A stretch of DNA of 64,000 nucleotides. Origin: CAZMZW01 sp964571135. Its GTDB lineage: Bacteria > Chloroflexota > Anaerolineae > Anaerolineales > Anaerolineaceae. The DNA is taken from positions 248,001 through 312,000 of the forward strand of contig CAZMZW010000001.1 in the NCBI GenBank assembly GCA_964571135.1, in the 5' to 3' direction. Below the pieces are notes generated by a model. The model worked only from the letters and a program-made list of their open reading frames with translations. It searched no databases and was not told the origin of the DNA. A program made the translations under genes and the position numbers. This document shows, piece after piece, positions 16,327 to 24,564 of the stretch (position 1 is the first letter of the stretch; every line of letters begins with the position of its first letter).

Positions 16327-17709
16327 TTAATAATTTTTTTTATCGATAACATTGAACCGATCGGGAAGATGGATATCGGCTCGTTGGGCAATGGCTTTCG
16401 CTCTCAGTTTGGCTTCTTGAATGATCTCCATTTCGTTCACGGTTAATAGCTTATGGTCCTTCATCAGCCAATGCCCATCCACCATCACACTTTCCACGTT
16501 TTCTGCACGCATGGCGTAGACCATATTAGCGATCGGGTCATGCATGGGCAGCATTCCAACTGAATCTGGGTTGATCACGATTAGATCGGCTTTCTTACCT
16601 TCTTCGAGTGTGCCAATTTCATCCTCCCATAATAATGCCCGCGCGCCATCGCAGGTTGCCATCGCCAGCACTTGCTGGGCTGGCATCACGGTCGGGTCGA
16701 GCAGGCGGCCTTTATGAATGAGCGAAGTTACCCACATCTCATCGATCATGCTCATGCGGTTATTAGAAGGTGCTCCATCCGTGCCAATCGATACACAAAC
16801 TCCCGCTTTGATCATTTCCGGCACCTTGGCAAAACCGAGCACGCGCATGGCAGAGGCCGGGTTATGTGAAACTTTAACCTGATGATCGGCAAACATCCGG
16901 ATTTCGTCATCGGTCAGCCAGACGGTGTGCACCGCCAGAAGATTTTTATCCAGAATCCCTAAATTATTCAGATGGGTGACCGTTGTGGCTCCGCGGGTCT
17001 GGCGGGCATACTCCACTTCCTCCCTCACTTCGGCCACATGCATATGAATGCCCACACTGTATTGATCAGCCAACTCTTTTGTGCGCAATATCAGGTCATC
17101 TGAGTTATTGAAAATGGTGCGTAAGCCGAACCAGACTCGGATGCGCCCTTCTGCTTTTCCATTCCATTTTTCAAAATTGTCGATCTGGTTTTGAAGGGCT
17201 TTATCAGTATTTTCCTGCCAGATTTTTGGTAATCCTTCACCCATATCCAGGGTGGAACGTGTCAGGATTCCGCGCAGCCCAATTTCACTGACCGCGCGCC
17301 CCATCCCATTGACATGCTGGCCGCCGGCTTCGGCAAAGCAAGTGACTCCACTGCGTATCTGCTCAATACCGCACAATAAGGTGCTGGTATGGCTATCCTC
17401 TTCACTTAAATTGCTTTCATACGGCCAGATGCGCTCATGCAGCCAGGTGAGCAGGTTGATATCATCTCCCAAACCCCGCCCAAGCTGCTGGGAGGTATGC
17501 ACGTGGGTATTGATCAATCCAGGCAGGATCCAGCGACCCCGCAAGTCAATCCGCTCAACTTCCGGGCCTGCCTGCATCAGTAATTCTTCGCTTTGCCCAA
17601 TTTTGGCAATCCGGTCATCCATAAGAAACATCGCCCCACGATTGAATTGGCGGCGTTCTTTATCCATGGTAATCAGGCTGGCATTGAAAACCAATATTTG
17701 TTTTTTCAT
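16327..17709 (-). CDS. Amidohydrolase / deaminase, SsnA-AtzA-like, full length
   Basis: A 460-residue cytoplasmic metal-dependent hydrolase. Metal ligands are visible in NTHVHTSQQL (His69, His71), HMHVAEVREEVEY, AVHTVWLTDDEI and GTDGAPSNN, the last holding the catalytic Asp. N- and C-terminal segments form the usual beta-sandwich. Relatives include S-adenosylhomocysteine/MTA deaminases, 8-oxoguanine deaminase, guanine deaminase and atrazine chlorohydrolase; the exact substrate cannot be assigned. It shares the motif layout of the partial gene at the start of the window and of the relic near 40.4 kb. It is encoded convergently with the sugar dehydrogenase, only 33 bases apart, and has no good ribosome site. 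Confidence 0.92.
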   Translation of the reverse strand: MKKQILVFNASLITMDKERRQFNRGAMFLMDDRIAKIGQSEELLMQAGPEVERIDLRGRWILPGLINTHVHTSQQLGRGLGDDINLLTWLHERIWPYESNLSEEDSHTSTLLCGIEQIRSGVTCFAEAGGQHVNGMGRAVSEIGLRGILTRSTLDMGEGLPKIWQENTDKALQNQIDNFEKWNGKAEGRIRVWFGLRTIFNNSDDLILRTKELADQYSVGIHMHVAEVREEVEYARQTRGATTVTHLNNLGILDKNLLAVHTVWLTDDEIRMFADHQVKVSHNPASAMRVLGFAKVPEMIKAGVCVSIGTDGAPSNNRMSMIDEMWVTSLIHKGRLLDPTVMPAQQVLAMATCDGARALLWEDEIGTLEEGKKADLIVINPDSVGMLPMHDPIANMVYAMRAENVESVMVDGHWLMKDHKLLTVNEMEIIQEAKLRAKAIAQRADIHLPDRFNVIDKKNY

Positions 17710-17785
17710 TTTTTTGTTAGGTGTTGAACTTGTCTGGATATTACAGATTTTCTCTTGGGGATGCCAATCTTTGCACTCCTAAAAT

Positions 17786-17815
17786 AAAGAGGCTGTCCAA
17801 AAGGCCAGCCTCTTT
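17786..17815 (-). terminator. Intrinsic terminator of the small gene 17834-18010
   Basis: Arms 17786-17795 and 17806-17815 are perfect ten-base complements. On the minus strand the hairpin ends in CTCTTTATTTTAG, a usable T-run, 19 bases beyond the stop codon. Confidence 0.8.
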
Positions 17816-17833
17816 AACCATCCCATGTTTTTC

Positions 17834-18010
17834 TTATTCCAGTTTTTTCAACTCTTCCGCTGATAAAAATTTGAAGAGTTTAACTCCCGTTTCCGGATCA
17901 ACCGCTTCAGCGGCTTTGCGGCCGTTCTTGAACGTTACCACCTTGACTTTGCTGCTGTCGATGATCACGAATTTCTTGGATTTGAGTGAGTAGAACTTGA
18001 CATCTGCCAT
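17834..18010 (-). CDS. Conserved-looking small protein, 58 residues
   Basis: A 58-residue, lysine-rich soluble protein beginning MADVKFYSLKSKKFV and ending LSAEELKKLE. The ATG at 18010 has a near-perfect ribosome site (AAAGGAGG, seven bases upstream), and a clear terminator follows, so it is a real monocistronic gene. The first two-thirds read as short beta strands (VKVVTFKNGRKAAEAVDPETG), perhaps a small barrel or hook, and the end as a helix. I do not recognise the family. It lies between an amidohydrolase and the glycan locus. Confidence 0.75.
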   Translation of the reverse strand: MADVKFYSLKSKKFVIIDSSKVKVVTFKNGRKAAEAVDPETGVKLFKFLSAEELKKLE

Positions 18011-18159
18011 TTGATCCTCCTTTTGGATTGGCATTCACTGAAAAAAGGCGAAGTTTTCAGGTTGATTTCCTGATATTACCAAGCCAGTTTACACTCTTAA
18101 TTATATCTAAAAATCAAATAAAGCCAATACTCAAGAAGGGAATTTCTATACCTCCTTGC

Positions 18160-18188
18160 TTGACAGTTTGTTTTACGCTCGGTAGAAT
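18160..18188 (+). promoter_or_regulatory. Strong sigma70-type promoter of the glycan export locus
   Basis: TTGACA at 18160-18165 and TAGAAT at 18183-18188 are separated by exactly 17 bases. Transcription should start near 18195. That leaves a leader of only about 26 bases before the likely start region of the exporter permease, and it shows that the first exporter gene begins well upstream of its first standard start codon. Confidence 0.8.
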
Positions 18189-18220
18189 TCAACTGTTGAA
18201 TTTTAGATAAAGAGTCCAAA

Positions 18221-19099
18221 ATTAAAAAAGTTAAGGCAGCCGAAACAATCACAATTCCAGAGTACCAATGGGATCTGATCCTCCGTCCCCAACGCAGCTG
18301 GTGGGACCTGCGCCTGGGCGAGCTCTGGCGCTACCGCGATCTGATCTGGCTGTTTGTCTGGCGCGATTTTGTGGCGTATTATAAGCAGACCATCCTGGGG
18401 CCATTGTGGTATTTGATCCAGCCGATCCTGACCACGGTGGTTTTCACTGTTATTTTTGGGAACATTGCCAAACTCTCCACTGACGGACTGCCTCCCTTTC
18501 TTTTCTACCTGGCAGGCAACACCGTATGGAGTTATTATTCAGCCTGCCTGGTGAATACCTCCAATACTTTTACCCAAAACGCAGCCATCTTCGGCAAGGT
18601 ATACTTCCCGCGCCTGGCCATCCCGGTCTCGGTGATCATCTCTAATATTATTTCTTTCGGAATCCGCTTTGTCGTTTTCCTGGCATTTTTGTTCTATTTC
18701 ATAATTTCAGGTACCTCCATCCATCTTAACTGGTGGATCTTGATGCTGCCGGTTTTGCTTCTGCTTATGGCTGGACTTGGATTGGGGCTGGGAATCATTG
18801 TTTCTTCGCTCACCACCAAATACCGCGACCTGCAGCAGCTGGTGGGCTTTAGCGTGCAGCTGCTCATGTATGCCACCCCGGTCATCTATCCCCTCTCAAC
18901 TGTGCAGGGTGTTGGGCGCTGGTTGATCATCGCCAATCCCATGACCCCCGTGATCGAGGTTTTCCGCCTGGCTTTCCTGGGAACAAGTTCGCTGGAACCG
19001 ATATATTTACTATATAGCGCCGCATTTATGCTGGTTGTGCTCTTGATTGGCGTGTTGATATTCAACCATGTTGAAGCTTCATTTATGGATACAGTCTAA
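18221..19099 (+). CDS. wzm: Polysaccharide ABC exporter permease (Wzm-like), non-standard start
   Basis: The membrane half of an ABC-2 type exporter for O-antigen-like glycans, with about six membrane helices. The reading frame is open from 18200. The family-typical N-terminus (YQWDLILRP, SWWDLRLGELWRYRDL, then FVWRDFVAYYKQTILGPLWY) is encoded from about 18263. No ATG, GTG or TTG occurs in frame before GTG 18371, which would delete half of this conserved region. I therefore place the start at ATT 18221, just after AAAGAG and followed by KKVKAAE; 18371 is the fallback. The strong promoter ending at 18188 supports the upstream start. It is followed after one base by its ATPase partner. Confidence 0.85.
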   Translation: MKKVKAAETITIPEYQWDLILRPQRSWWDLRLGELWRYRDLIWLFVWRDFVAYYKQTILGPLWYLIQPILTTVVFTVIFGNIAKLSTDGLPPFLFYLAGNTVWSYYSACLVNTSNTFTQNAAIFGKVYFPRLAIPVSVIISNIISFGIRFVVFLAFLFYFIISGTSIHLNWWILMLPVLLLLMAGLGLGLGIIVSSLTTKYRDLQQLVGFSVQLLMYATPVIYPLSTVQGVGRWLIIANPMTPVIEVFRLAFLGTSSLEPIYLLYSAAFMLVVLLIGVLIFNHVEASFMDTV

Positions 19100-19100
19100 A

Positions 19101-20369
19101 ATGCCCCAACCTGTCATTTCCATTGAAAACCTTTCAAAAAGCTACCAGCTGGGTACAATCAGCACCGGCACTGCTTTTCGTGACCTGGAACGCTGGTGGG
19201 CAAAAAAACGCGGCAAGCCGGATCCTTTTCTCAGGGTCGGTGAGATCGATCACGGCAACCGCCAGGGGGAAGTCATTTGGGCGTTGAAGGATATTAACTT
19301 TAAGGTCCAGCAGGGCGAAGCGCTGGGAATCATTGGCAGTAATGGCGCCGGTAAAAGCACTTTATTAAAAATTCTTTCTCAGGTGACGTCTCCCACCTCA
19401 GGTGTAGTGAAGGTGAAAGGGCGCATTGCCAGCCTATTAGAGGTAGGCACCGGATTTCATAATGAACTCACCGGGCGCGAGAATATTTACCTGAACGGGG
19501 CGATCAACGGCATGACCCGCGCCGAGGTGAAGCGCAAGTTTGATGAGATCGTTGATTTTTCAGGGGTGGAAAAGTTCATCGATACCCCGGTCAAGCGTTA
19601 TTCCAGCGGCATGTACGTTCGCCTGGCGTTTGCAATCGCTGCTTACTTGGACCCGGAAATATTAATAGTGGATGAAGTGCTGGCAGTGGGAGATGCGGAA
19701 TTCCAGAAGAAGTGCCTGGGCAAAATGGGTGATGTAGCGCAAGAGGGAAGGACGGTATTGTTTGTCAGCCATAATATGGGAGCCATGGTTAATTTATGTA
19801 ACAGGGGTATCTTGCTCCGAGCTGGAAAAATTTCTTGTGATAGTAACATTAGAGAAACGGTTACACAATACCTCTCTAATACAACAGCCGCGGGAGATGT
19901 TGACTTATCTCCAATCACTGATCGATCTGGGAATGGAAGGGCTCGTTTTACGCGTGTTGTGACAAGGAGCGATTTCTCAAATGTCGTTGATACCTTTGTA
20001 ATTGGTGATAATTTAATTTTCGATGTGAATATCATTAGTACTGATTACATTCATTCCGGGAAAATGAGTGTGACCATTGTATCTTCTAATGGAATCCCGG
20101 TATATAACTTGGTTGCAGAAGATGCCGGATTTGAACTGATTGATCTCAATGGAGAATTCAAAGTTCGCATTGTATTGGAGAACCAAAAGATATATCCAGG
20201 CGAGTATCGCGCCAACTTATGGCTGGCTGATTCGGATTATCAACCCATGGACAGAATTCTTAATGCAATCAAATTCACAATTATCGAAGGGGGCACTGTG
20301 GTAAAACGGAAACTGGACCCGTCTGCAGCAGTTGTCCATGAAGTTGCTCAGTGGTCCCTTTTGTCATGA
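19101..20369 (+). CDS. wzt: Polysaccharide ABC exporter ATPase (Wzt-like) with C-terminal glycan domain
   Basis: A 422-residue protein. The N-terminal ATPase (about residues 1-245) has Walker A GSNGAGKSTLLK, signature RYSSGMYVRLAFAIA and Walker B ILIVDEVLAVGD. It contains the N-terminal insertion (RWWAKKRGK) common to Wzt proteins with large cargo. Residues 260-422 form a beta-rich C-terminal domain of the Wzt_C type, which in characterised systems recognises the glycan end to be exported. ATG 19101 follows the permease stop by one base. Base composition changes within the gene: hand counts give 31 G/C of 60 at 19501-19560 but 18 of 60 at 20001-20060, consistent with recombination of the specificity domain. 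Confidence 0.93.
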   Translation: MPQPVISIENLSKSYQLGTISTGTAFRDLERWWAKKRGKPDPFLRVGEIDHGNRQGEVIWALKDINFKVQQGEALGIIGSNGAGKSTLLKILSQVTSPTSGVVKVKGRIASLLEVGTGFHNELTGRENIYLNGAINGMTRAEVKRKFDEIVDFSGVEKFIDTPVKRYSSGMYVRLAFAIAAYLDPEILIVDEVLAVGDAEFQKKCLGKMGDVAQEGRTVLFVSHNMGAMVNLCNRGILLRAGKISCDSNIRETVTQYLSNTTAAGDVDLSPITDRSGNGRARFTRVVTRSDFSNVVDTFVIGDNLIFDVNIISTDYIHSGKMSVTIVSSNGIPVYNLVAEDAGFELIDLNGEFKVRIVLENQKIYPGEYRANLWLADSDYQPMDRILNAIKFTIIEGGTVVKRKLDPSAAVVHEVAQWSLLS

Positions 20370-20409
20370 TTTTCAGGAGCAATTATTTTATGGTCATGGG
20401 AGATAGGCG

Positions 20410-21408
20410 ATGAAAGTTTTGATTACAGGCGGTGCGGGCTATATCGGATCAATGGCTGTTGCGAAATTACTCGCGAGGGGCGACCAGGTAACCGTTTTGG
20501 ATGATCTTTGGTTTGGAGGCGACTCATTGCTTCCGTTTTTAGGGAACCGGAATTTTAAATTTATAAAGGCGGATATAGTTTCAAAAAATTCCAATTTAGA
20601 TGAAAAAATATTCATTGGAATGGATAGCGTAATTCATCTTGCCGCCATTGTGGGGTTCCCGGTTTGTAAAGAAGCCGGTCGAGACAAAGTATGGGATATC
20701 AATGTGGAAGGGACTAAAAAGATATTTACTGCAGCTGCGCAAGCCGGGGTTTCCAGGCTTATTTTCGCTTCCAGTTATAGTAATTATGGTGAATCTAAAC
20801 AAGGCGAGCTTGTTACAGAAGATTCTCCACTTTACCCAAAATCAATATATGCCGAATCAAAAATTGAGGCTGAAAAATTCTTGTTAAGCCAAACCGATTC
20901 TCAAATTACTGCTCCAGTGTGTTTGAGGCTGGCGACAGTTTTTGGCGTAAGCCCAAGGACCCGATTTGATTTAATCGTCAATCAATTTGTTTTGGAGGCA
21001 ATAACCCGAGGCAATCTCACGATATATCAAGAAAATTATCAACGTTCTTTCGTGCATGTTGGAGATGTTGTTAAAGCTTTTCTATGTGTGTTGGATGCGC
21101 CAGATCCAAATGTGAGAGGACAGGTTTTTAATGTTGGTTCAGAACAACTCAATTCAAGCAAGCAGGAAGTAGTTGAAATAATAAAGTCGTATCTCCCTGA
21201 CCTGAAGGTAGAATATCGAGAAACCAGTTTTATGGAAGACATGCGCAGCATTCAAGTTTCTTTTGAGAAGATCTGGCGAGCATTACAATTTAAACCCCAA
21301 ACTAGTCTTGAAATGGGTATAGAAGAATTAATTTGGGCAATTCAAAATCGGATTATTTGGGATCCAACGAGCGATAAGTATCGCAACCACGCTGATTTGC
21401 TATTGTAG
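20410..21408 (+). CDS. NAD(P)-dependent sugar-nucleotide epimerase/dehydratase (extended SDR)
   Basis: A 332-residue extended short-chain dehydrogenase. The Rossmann motif GGAGYIG lies at residues 7-13, VIHLAAIVG near residue 76 and catalytic SIYAESK with the Tyr-x-x-x-Lys pair near 149. Relatives act on UDP-, GDP- or dTDP-linked sugars as 4-epimerases, 4,6-dehydratases or 4-reductases. Sequence alone does not choose. It is the first sugar-modifying gene after the exporter and precedes the E1 pair by 12 bases, so it most likely acts on the same activated sugar. A 4-keto reductase role would fit a 3-deoxysugar pathway (inference). Confidence 0.88.
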   Translation: MKVLITGGAGYIGSMAVAKLLARGDQVTVLDDLWFGGDSLLPFLGNRNFKFIKADIVSKNSNLDEKIFIGMDSVIHLAAIVGFPVCKEAGRDKVWDINVEGTKKIFTAAAQAGVSRLIFASSYSNYGESKQGELVTEDSPLYPKSIYAESKIEAEKFLLSQTDSQITAPVCLRLATVFGVSPRTRFDLIVNQFVLEAITRGNLTIYQENYQRSFVHVGDVVKAFLCVLDAPDPNVRGQVFNVGSEQLNSSKQEVVEIIKSYLPDLKVEYRETSFMEDMRSIQVSFEKIWRALQFKPQTSLEMGIEELIWAIQNRIIWDPTSDKYRNHADLLL

Positions 21409-21420
21409 GAAGGCTTGTAT

Positions 21421-22362
21421 ATGTATGAAAAATTGTACCAATCATTGTACAAAATTAGGTGTGTTGAGAAAGAAATTGCCAGGGTCTATCCATCTGATAA
21501 AATAAAAAGCCCGATCCACTTGTCCATTGGACAAGAAGCGATCGCTGTTGGGGTATGTGAAACTTTACAGGAACACGATGTTATTTTTGGCTCCTATCGT
21601 GGCCATGCCCAATACCTGGCAAAAGGTGGAGACCTGAATGAAATGATTGCTGAGCTTTATGGAAAAAAGACCGGGTGTTCAAAAGGCAGGGGGGGATCTA
21701 TGCACTTGGTTGATGTCCGCCATGGTGTAATGGGTACTTCTGCAATTGTGGGCACCACCATTGCTAATGCGGTTGGTTATGCATATGCAATGAAATATCT
21801 GAAATCTGATACGGTTGTGGTTAGTTTTTTCGGTGATGGAGCGGTTGACGAAGGCGTATTTCATGAAAGCTTAAATTTTGCCGCGTTAAAGAAATTACCC
21901 ATTCTCTTTATCTGCGAAAATAATGGTTATGCTATTCATTCTCCGCAATTAACCCGCCAGGCGAAAGATAATATTACAGAACGCGCGGCAGCTTATGGGG
22001 TTTCAGCAGCAAGGATTGAGAATAATGATGTTCTCGAAATCTTCAACTTCACGAAAGATGCTGTTGATGCATTGCGAATAAAAAAAACCGGCCCTGTTTT
22101 TCTTGAATGTAAGACGTATCGCTGGAAAGAACATGTTGGGCCTAACGAAGATTATGGTTTGGGTTATCGATCGCTCAATGAAGCGGAAATCTGGATGAAA
22201 AATGACCAATTACCCAGGATAGCCAGCATGATCACCGAAAGCACTCGTCTGGACATTGAGGCTCAAGTTGACTTGGAAATTTCACAAGCATTTCAATTTG
22301 CCGAGGAAAGTCCCTTTCCCGATGGAAATGAACTTTTGGTAAATGTATTGGCGGGGGAATAA
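21421..22362 (+). CDS. Thiamine diphosphate-dependent dehydrogenase E1 component, alpha subunit
   Basis: A 313-residue E1 alpha homologue (PdhA/AcoA type). The thiamine-diphosphate motif is clear: FFGDGAVDEGVFHESLNFA through FICENNGYA (the GDG-to-NN span), and SKGRGGSMHLVD with HGVMGTSAIVG are standard E1 alpha blocks. ATG 21421 follows AGGAAGG; the TTG at 21415 is too close to it. The beta subunit starts four bases after its stop. No E2 lipoyl acyltransferase or E3 dihydrolipoamide dehydrogenase is nearby; instead both subunits sit among sugar-nucleotide enzymes. A role in transferring a two-carbon unit to a keto-sugar is inferred, by analogy to the ThDP enzyme YerE of yersiniose biosynthesis, which is a different ThDP subfamily. 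Confidence 0.9.
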   Translation: MYEKLYQSLYKIRCVEKEIARVYPSDKIKSPIHLSIGQEAIAVGVCETLQEHDVIFGSYRGHAQYLAKGGDLNEMIAELYGKKTGCSKGRGGSMHLVDVRHGVMGTSAIVGTTIANAVGYAYAMKYLKSDTVVVSFFGDGAVDEGVFHESLNFAALKKLPILFICENNGYAIHSPQLTRQAKDNITERAAAYGVSAARIENNDVLEIFNFTKDAVDALRIKKTGPVFLECKTYRWKEHVGPNEDYGLGYRSLNEAEIWMKNDQLPRIASMITESTRLDIEAQVDLEISQAFQFAEESPFPDGNELLVNVLAGE

Positions 22363-22366
22363 ATTT

Positions 22367-23413
22367 ATGGAACGCTCTCTTTCTTTCATTGAAGCAATCT
22401 GTGAAGCTACTCATCAAGAGATGGAAATTGACCCGTCTGTTATTGTAATGGGATTGGGAGTAAATGATCCTAAAGCAATTCTGGGTTCTACTCGAGGCAT
22501 TGCTGAAAGGTTTGGCCCAGACCGTATTTTTGATACTCCATTAGCTGAAGATGGAATGACGGGAGTGGCGATCGGAATGGCGCTGGCTGGTCTTCGTCCG
22601 ATTCATGTTCATATCCGCATGGATTTTTTAATGTTGGCGATGAATCAACTTATTAATGTAGCAGCTAAAACTCATTACATGTATGGAGGCCAGGAGAGTG
22701 TTCCATTGGTGGTCCGGGTTATAATCGGTAAGAGTTGGGGGCAGGGGGCGCAGCATTCACAAGCTCTTTATTCCTATTTTATGCATGTGCCGGGCTTGAA
22801 AGTTGTGGTGCCAACCACACCTTACGATGCCAAAGGATGCTTGATTCAGGCAATCAGAGATAACAACCCTGTTATCTTTATTGAGCACCGCTTGCTTCAT
22901 TTTCAAAAATGCCCTGTGCCAGAGCCACCCTATGCAATAAAACCCGGCAAAGCACGTATTGCTGTTGAGGGAAAGGATATAACCTTAATTGGAATATCTT
23001 ATATGCAACTGGAATGCTTACGAGCCCAAAAATATCTTGAGGGGGTTGGAATAAGTGCTGAGGTCATTGATCCAATTTGGTTAAGCCCGTTGGATATTAA
23101 AACAATCATAAATTCTGTACGCAAGACAAAAAGATTACTGGTAGCTGATAATGCCTGGTTGACATGTGGTGCCAGTGCTGAAATTATCACCCAGGTTGTC
23201 GAAAGTATACAGGGTACGTGTGATATCCAGGTCAAACGGATGGGCTTTGCCCCTACACCCTGCCCAACCACACCAACTTTGGAAGACCAATTTTATCCAA
23301 GTGCTCGTCAGGTTGCATCAGAAGTTCATAAAATGGTCTTTCCAGATACCCCTTTGTGGATCCCGGATTATCGGGACGACCTTAAAGCAATTGAGTTCAA
23401 AGGCCCTTTCTAA
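22367..23413 (+). CDS. Thiamine diphosphate-dependent dehydrogenase E1 component, beta subunit
   Basis: A 348-residue E1 beta homologue with an N-terminal transketolase-like pyrimidine domain and a C-terminal domain. DTPLAEDGMTGVAIGMALAGLRPI contains the conserved Glu that activates thiamine. Further blocks are HSQALYSYFMHVPGLKVVVPTTPYDAKG, IFIEHRLLH and IDPIWLSPLD. ATG 22367 has GGGGGAA upstream; the longer frame from 22343 starts inside the alpha gene. With the alpha subunit it should form the usual alpha2beta2 enzyme that decarboxylates a 2-oxo acid. The acceptor here is unlikely to be a lipoyl domain, since none is encoded nearby. Confidence 0.9.
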   Translation: MERSLSFIEAICEATHQEMEIDPSVIVMGLGVNDPKAILGSTRGIAERFGPDRIFDTPLAEDGMTGVAIGMALAGLRPIHVHIRMDFLMLAMNQLINVAAKTHYMYGGQESVPLVVRVIIGKSWGQGAQHSQALYSYFMHVPGLKVVVPTTPYDAKGCLIQAIRDNNPVIFIEHRLLHFQKCPVPEPPYAIKPGKARIAVEGKDITLIGISYMQLECLRAQKYLEGVGISAEVIDPIWLSPLDIKTIINSVRKTKRLLVADNAWLTCGASAEIITQVVESIQGTCDIQVKRMGFAPTPCPTTPTLEDQFYPSARQVASEVHKMVFPDTPLWIPDYRDDLKAIEFKGPF

Positions 23414-23460
23414 AATTATTCTTTCTCTATTTACAAATGGTAATCGTTTGAAAGGTAGTG

Positions 23461-24486
23461 ATGGATCCTAACAGCTCTTTATTCTCAGAAGCAGAGAATA
23501 TATGTAAAAAAGTTGATCTTCGCCCCTTGGATGGTGCTACAATCTTGATAACCGGGGCATCGGGATTGATCGGCACCCATTTCCTTGCCACCCTTTGCTG
23601 CCTTCGTGAACTAGGGTCGTCTATAAAGGTTTTCGCGCAATGTTATTCTGAATTGCCAGAACACACTGAAAAGATGATCCAGCGGGGGGGATTTAACGTG
23701 ATCCGTATGGATCTTTCCGATTTTAACCAATATTCCAAGTTAATTGATGCAGATGTGATTATCCATTTAGCTGGTTATGGGCAGCCCCTCCGTTTCATGA
23801 TGAATCCGGCGGCCACTCTTCAAATTAATTCATCCGCGACAATTGCGCTTTTACAGCATTTAACCCCAGGGGGTTATTTTTTATTTTCCAGTTCCAGTGA
23901 GGTTTACAGCGGGCTGAAAAATGCCGCTTTTACAGAAACTGTGATTGGTACTACAACTCCACTTCACCCTCGAGCATCATACATAGAAGGCAAACGCGGC
24001 GGAGAGGCTGCCTGCCAGGCATTTCATTCGCAGGGAGTGCATTCCTATGCTGTGCGTCTTGGGGATGTATACGGTCCGGGCACGCGCAAGTATGACAAGC
24101 GGGCCTTAAACTCATTTGTTGAAATGGCTTTGTGTCAAAATAAGATTGAATTGCTGGATACAGGAAATGCTGTTCGTACTTATTGTTATATTACTGATGC
24201 AGTGGAACTAATGTGGAAAATCCTTCTTTATGGCAAAGAGTCAATCTATAATGTTGGAGGCAAAACTTCCATCACAATTGCTGAGTTGGCCAAGGAGATA
24301 GGGCAGTTGGTTAATGTACCCGTTATTTTTCCAGATGAGAAGAAAGGGGTATCTGGTTCTCCCAAACAACTGTTATTAGACCTGACCAGGATCAATACAG
24401 AATTTCACAAAAAGGATTTCATCAGCTTGCAGGATGGTTTGCAGGCCACAATTGAATGGCAGCGCGGTTTGTATCTTAAAAATTAG
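23461..24486 (+). CDS. Second extended SDR, sugar-nucleotide epimerase/dehydratase
   Basis: A 341-residue extended SDR. ITGASGLIGTHF near residue 24 is the Rossmann motif, VIIHLAGYGQP follows, and RASYIEGKRGGE holds the catalytic Tyr and Lys. The layout resembles UDP-glucuronate decarboxylase and related NDP-sugar reductases. ATG 23461 follows AAAGGTAGTG; a GTG three bases earlier is in the same frame. It lies between the E1 pair and the DegT-fold dehydratase, so the three probably act in one pathway. Together with the gene at 20410 it gives the locus two SDR activities, for example a 4,6-dehydratase and a reductase, but I cannot tell which is which. Confidence 0.85.
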   Translation: MDPNSSLFSEAENICKKVDLRPLDGATILITGASGLIGTHFLATLCCLRELGSSIKVFAQCYSELPEHTEKMIQRGGFNVIRMDLSDFNQYSKLIDADVIIHLAGYGQPLRFMMNPAATLQINSSATIALLQHLTPGGYFLFSSSSEVYSGLKNAAFTETVIGTTTPLHPRASYIEGKRGGEAACQAFHSQGVHSYAVRLGDVYGPGTRKYDKRALNSFVEMALCQNKIELLDTGNAVRTYCYITDAVELMWKILLYGKESIYNVGGKTSITIAELAKEIGQLVNVPVIFPDEKKGVSGSPKQLLLDLTRINTEFHKKDFISLQDGLQATIEWQRGLYLKN

Positions 24487-24564
24487 AAGGGCTTGGAAAA
24501 GCTTGTGAGTGGTACTTGAAACTTGTCGAAAAACAAAGTTAAAAATATTTAGATGGAGTATAAG

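Noticed and set aside
21421..23413. Pyruvate or acetoin dehydrogenase complex
   Set aside because: No E2 or E3 gene is present and the genes are embedded in a glycan operon. A role in central metabolism is not excluded but is less likely.
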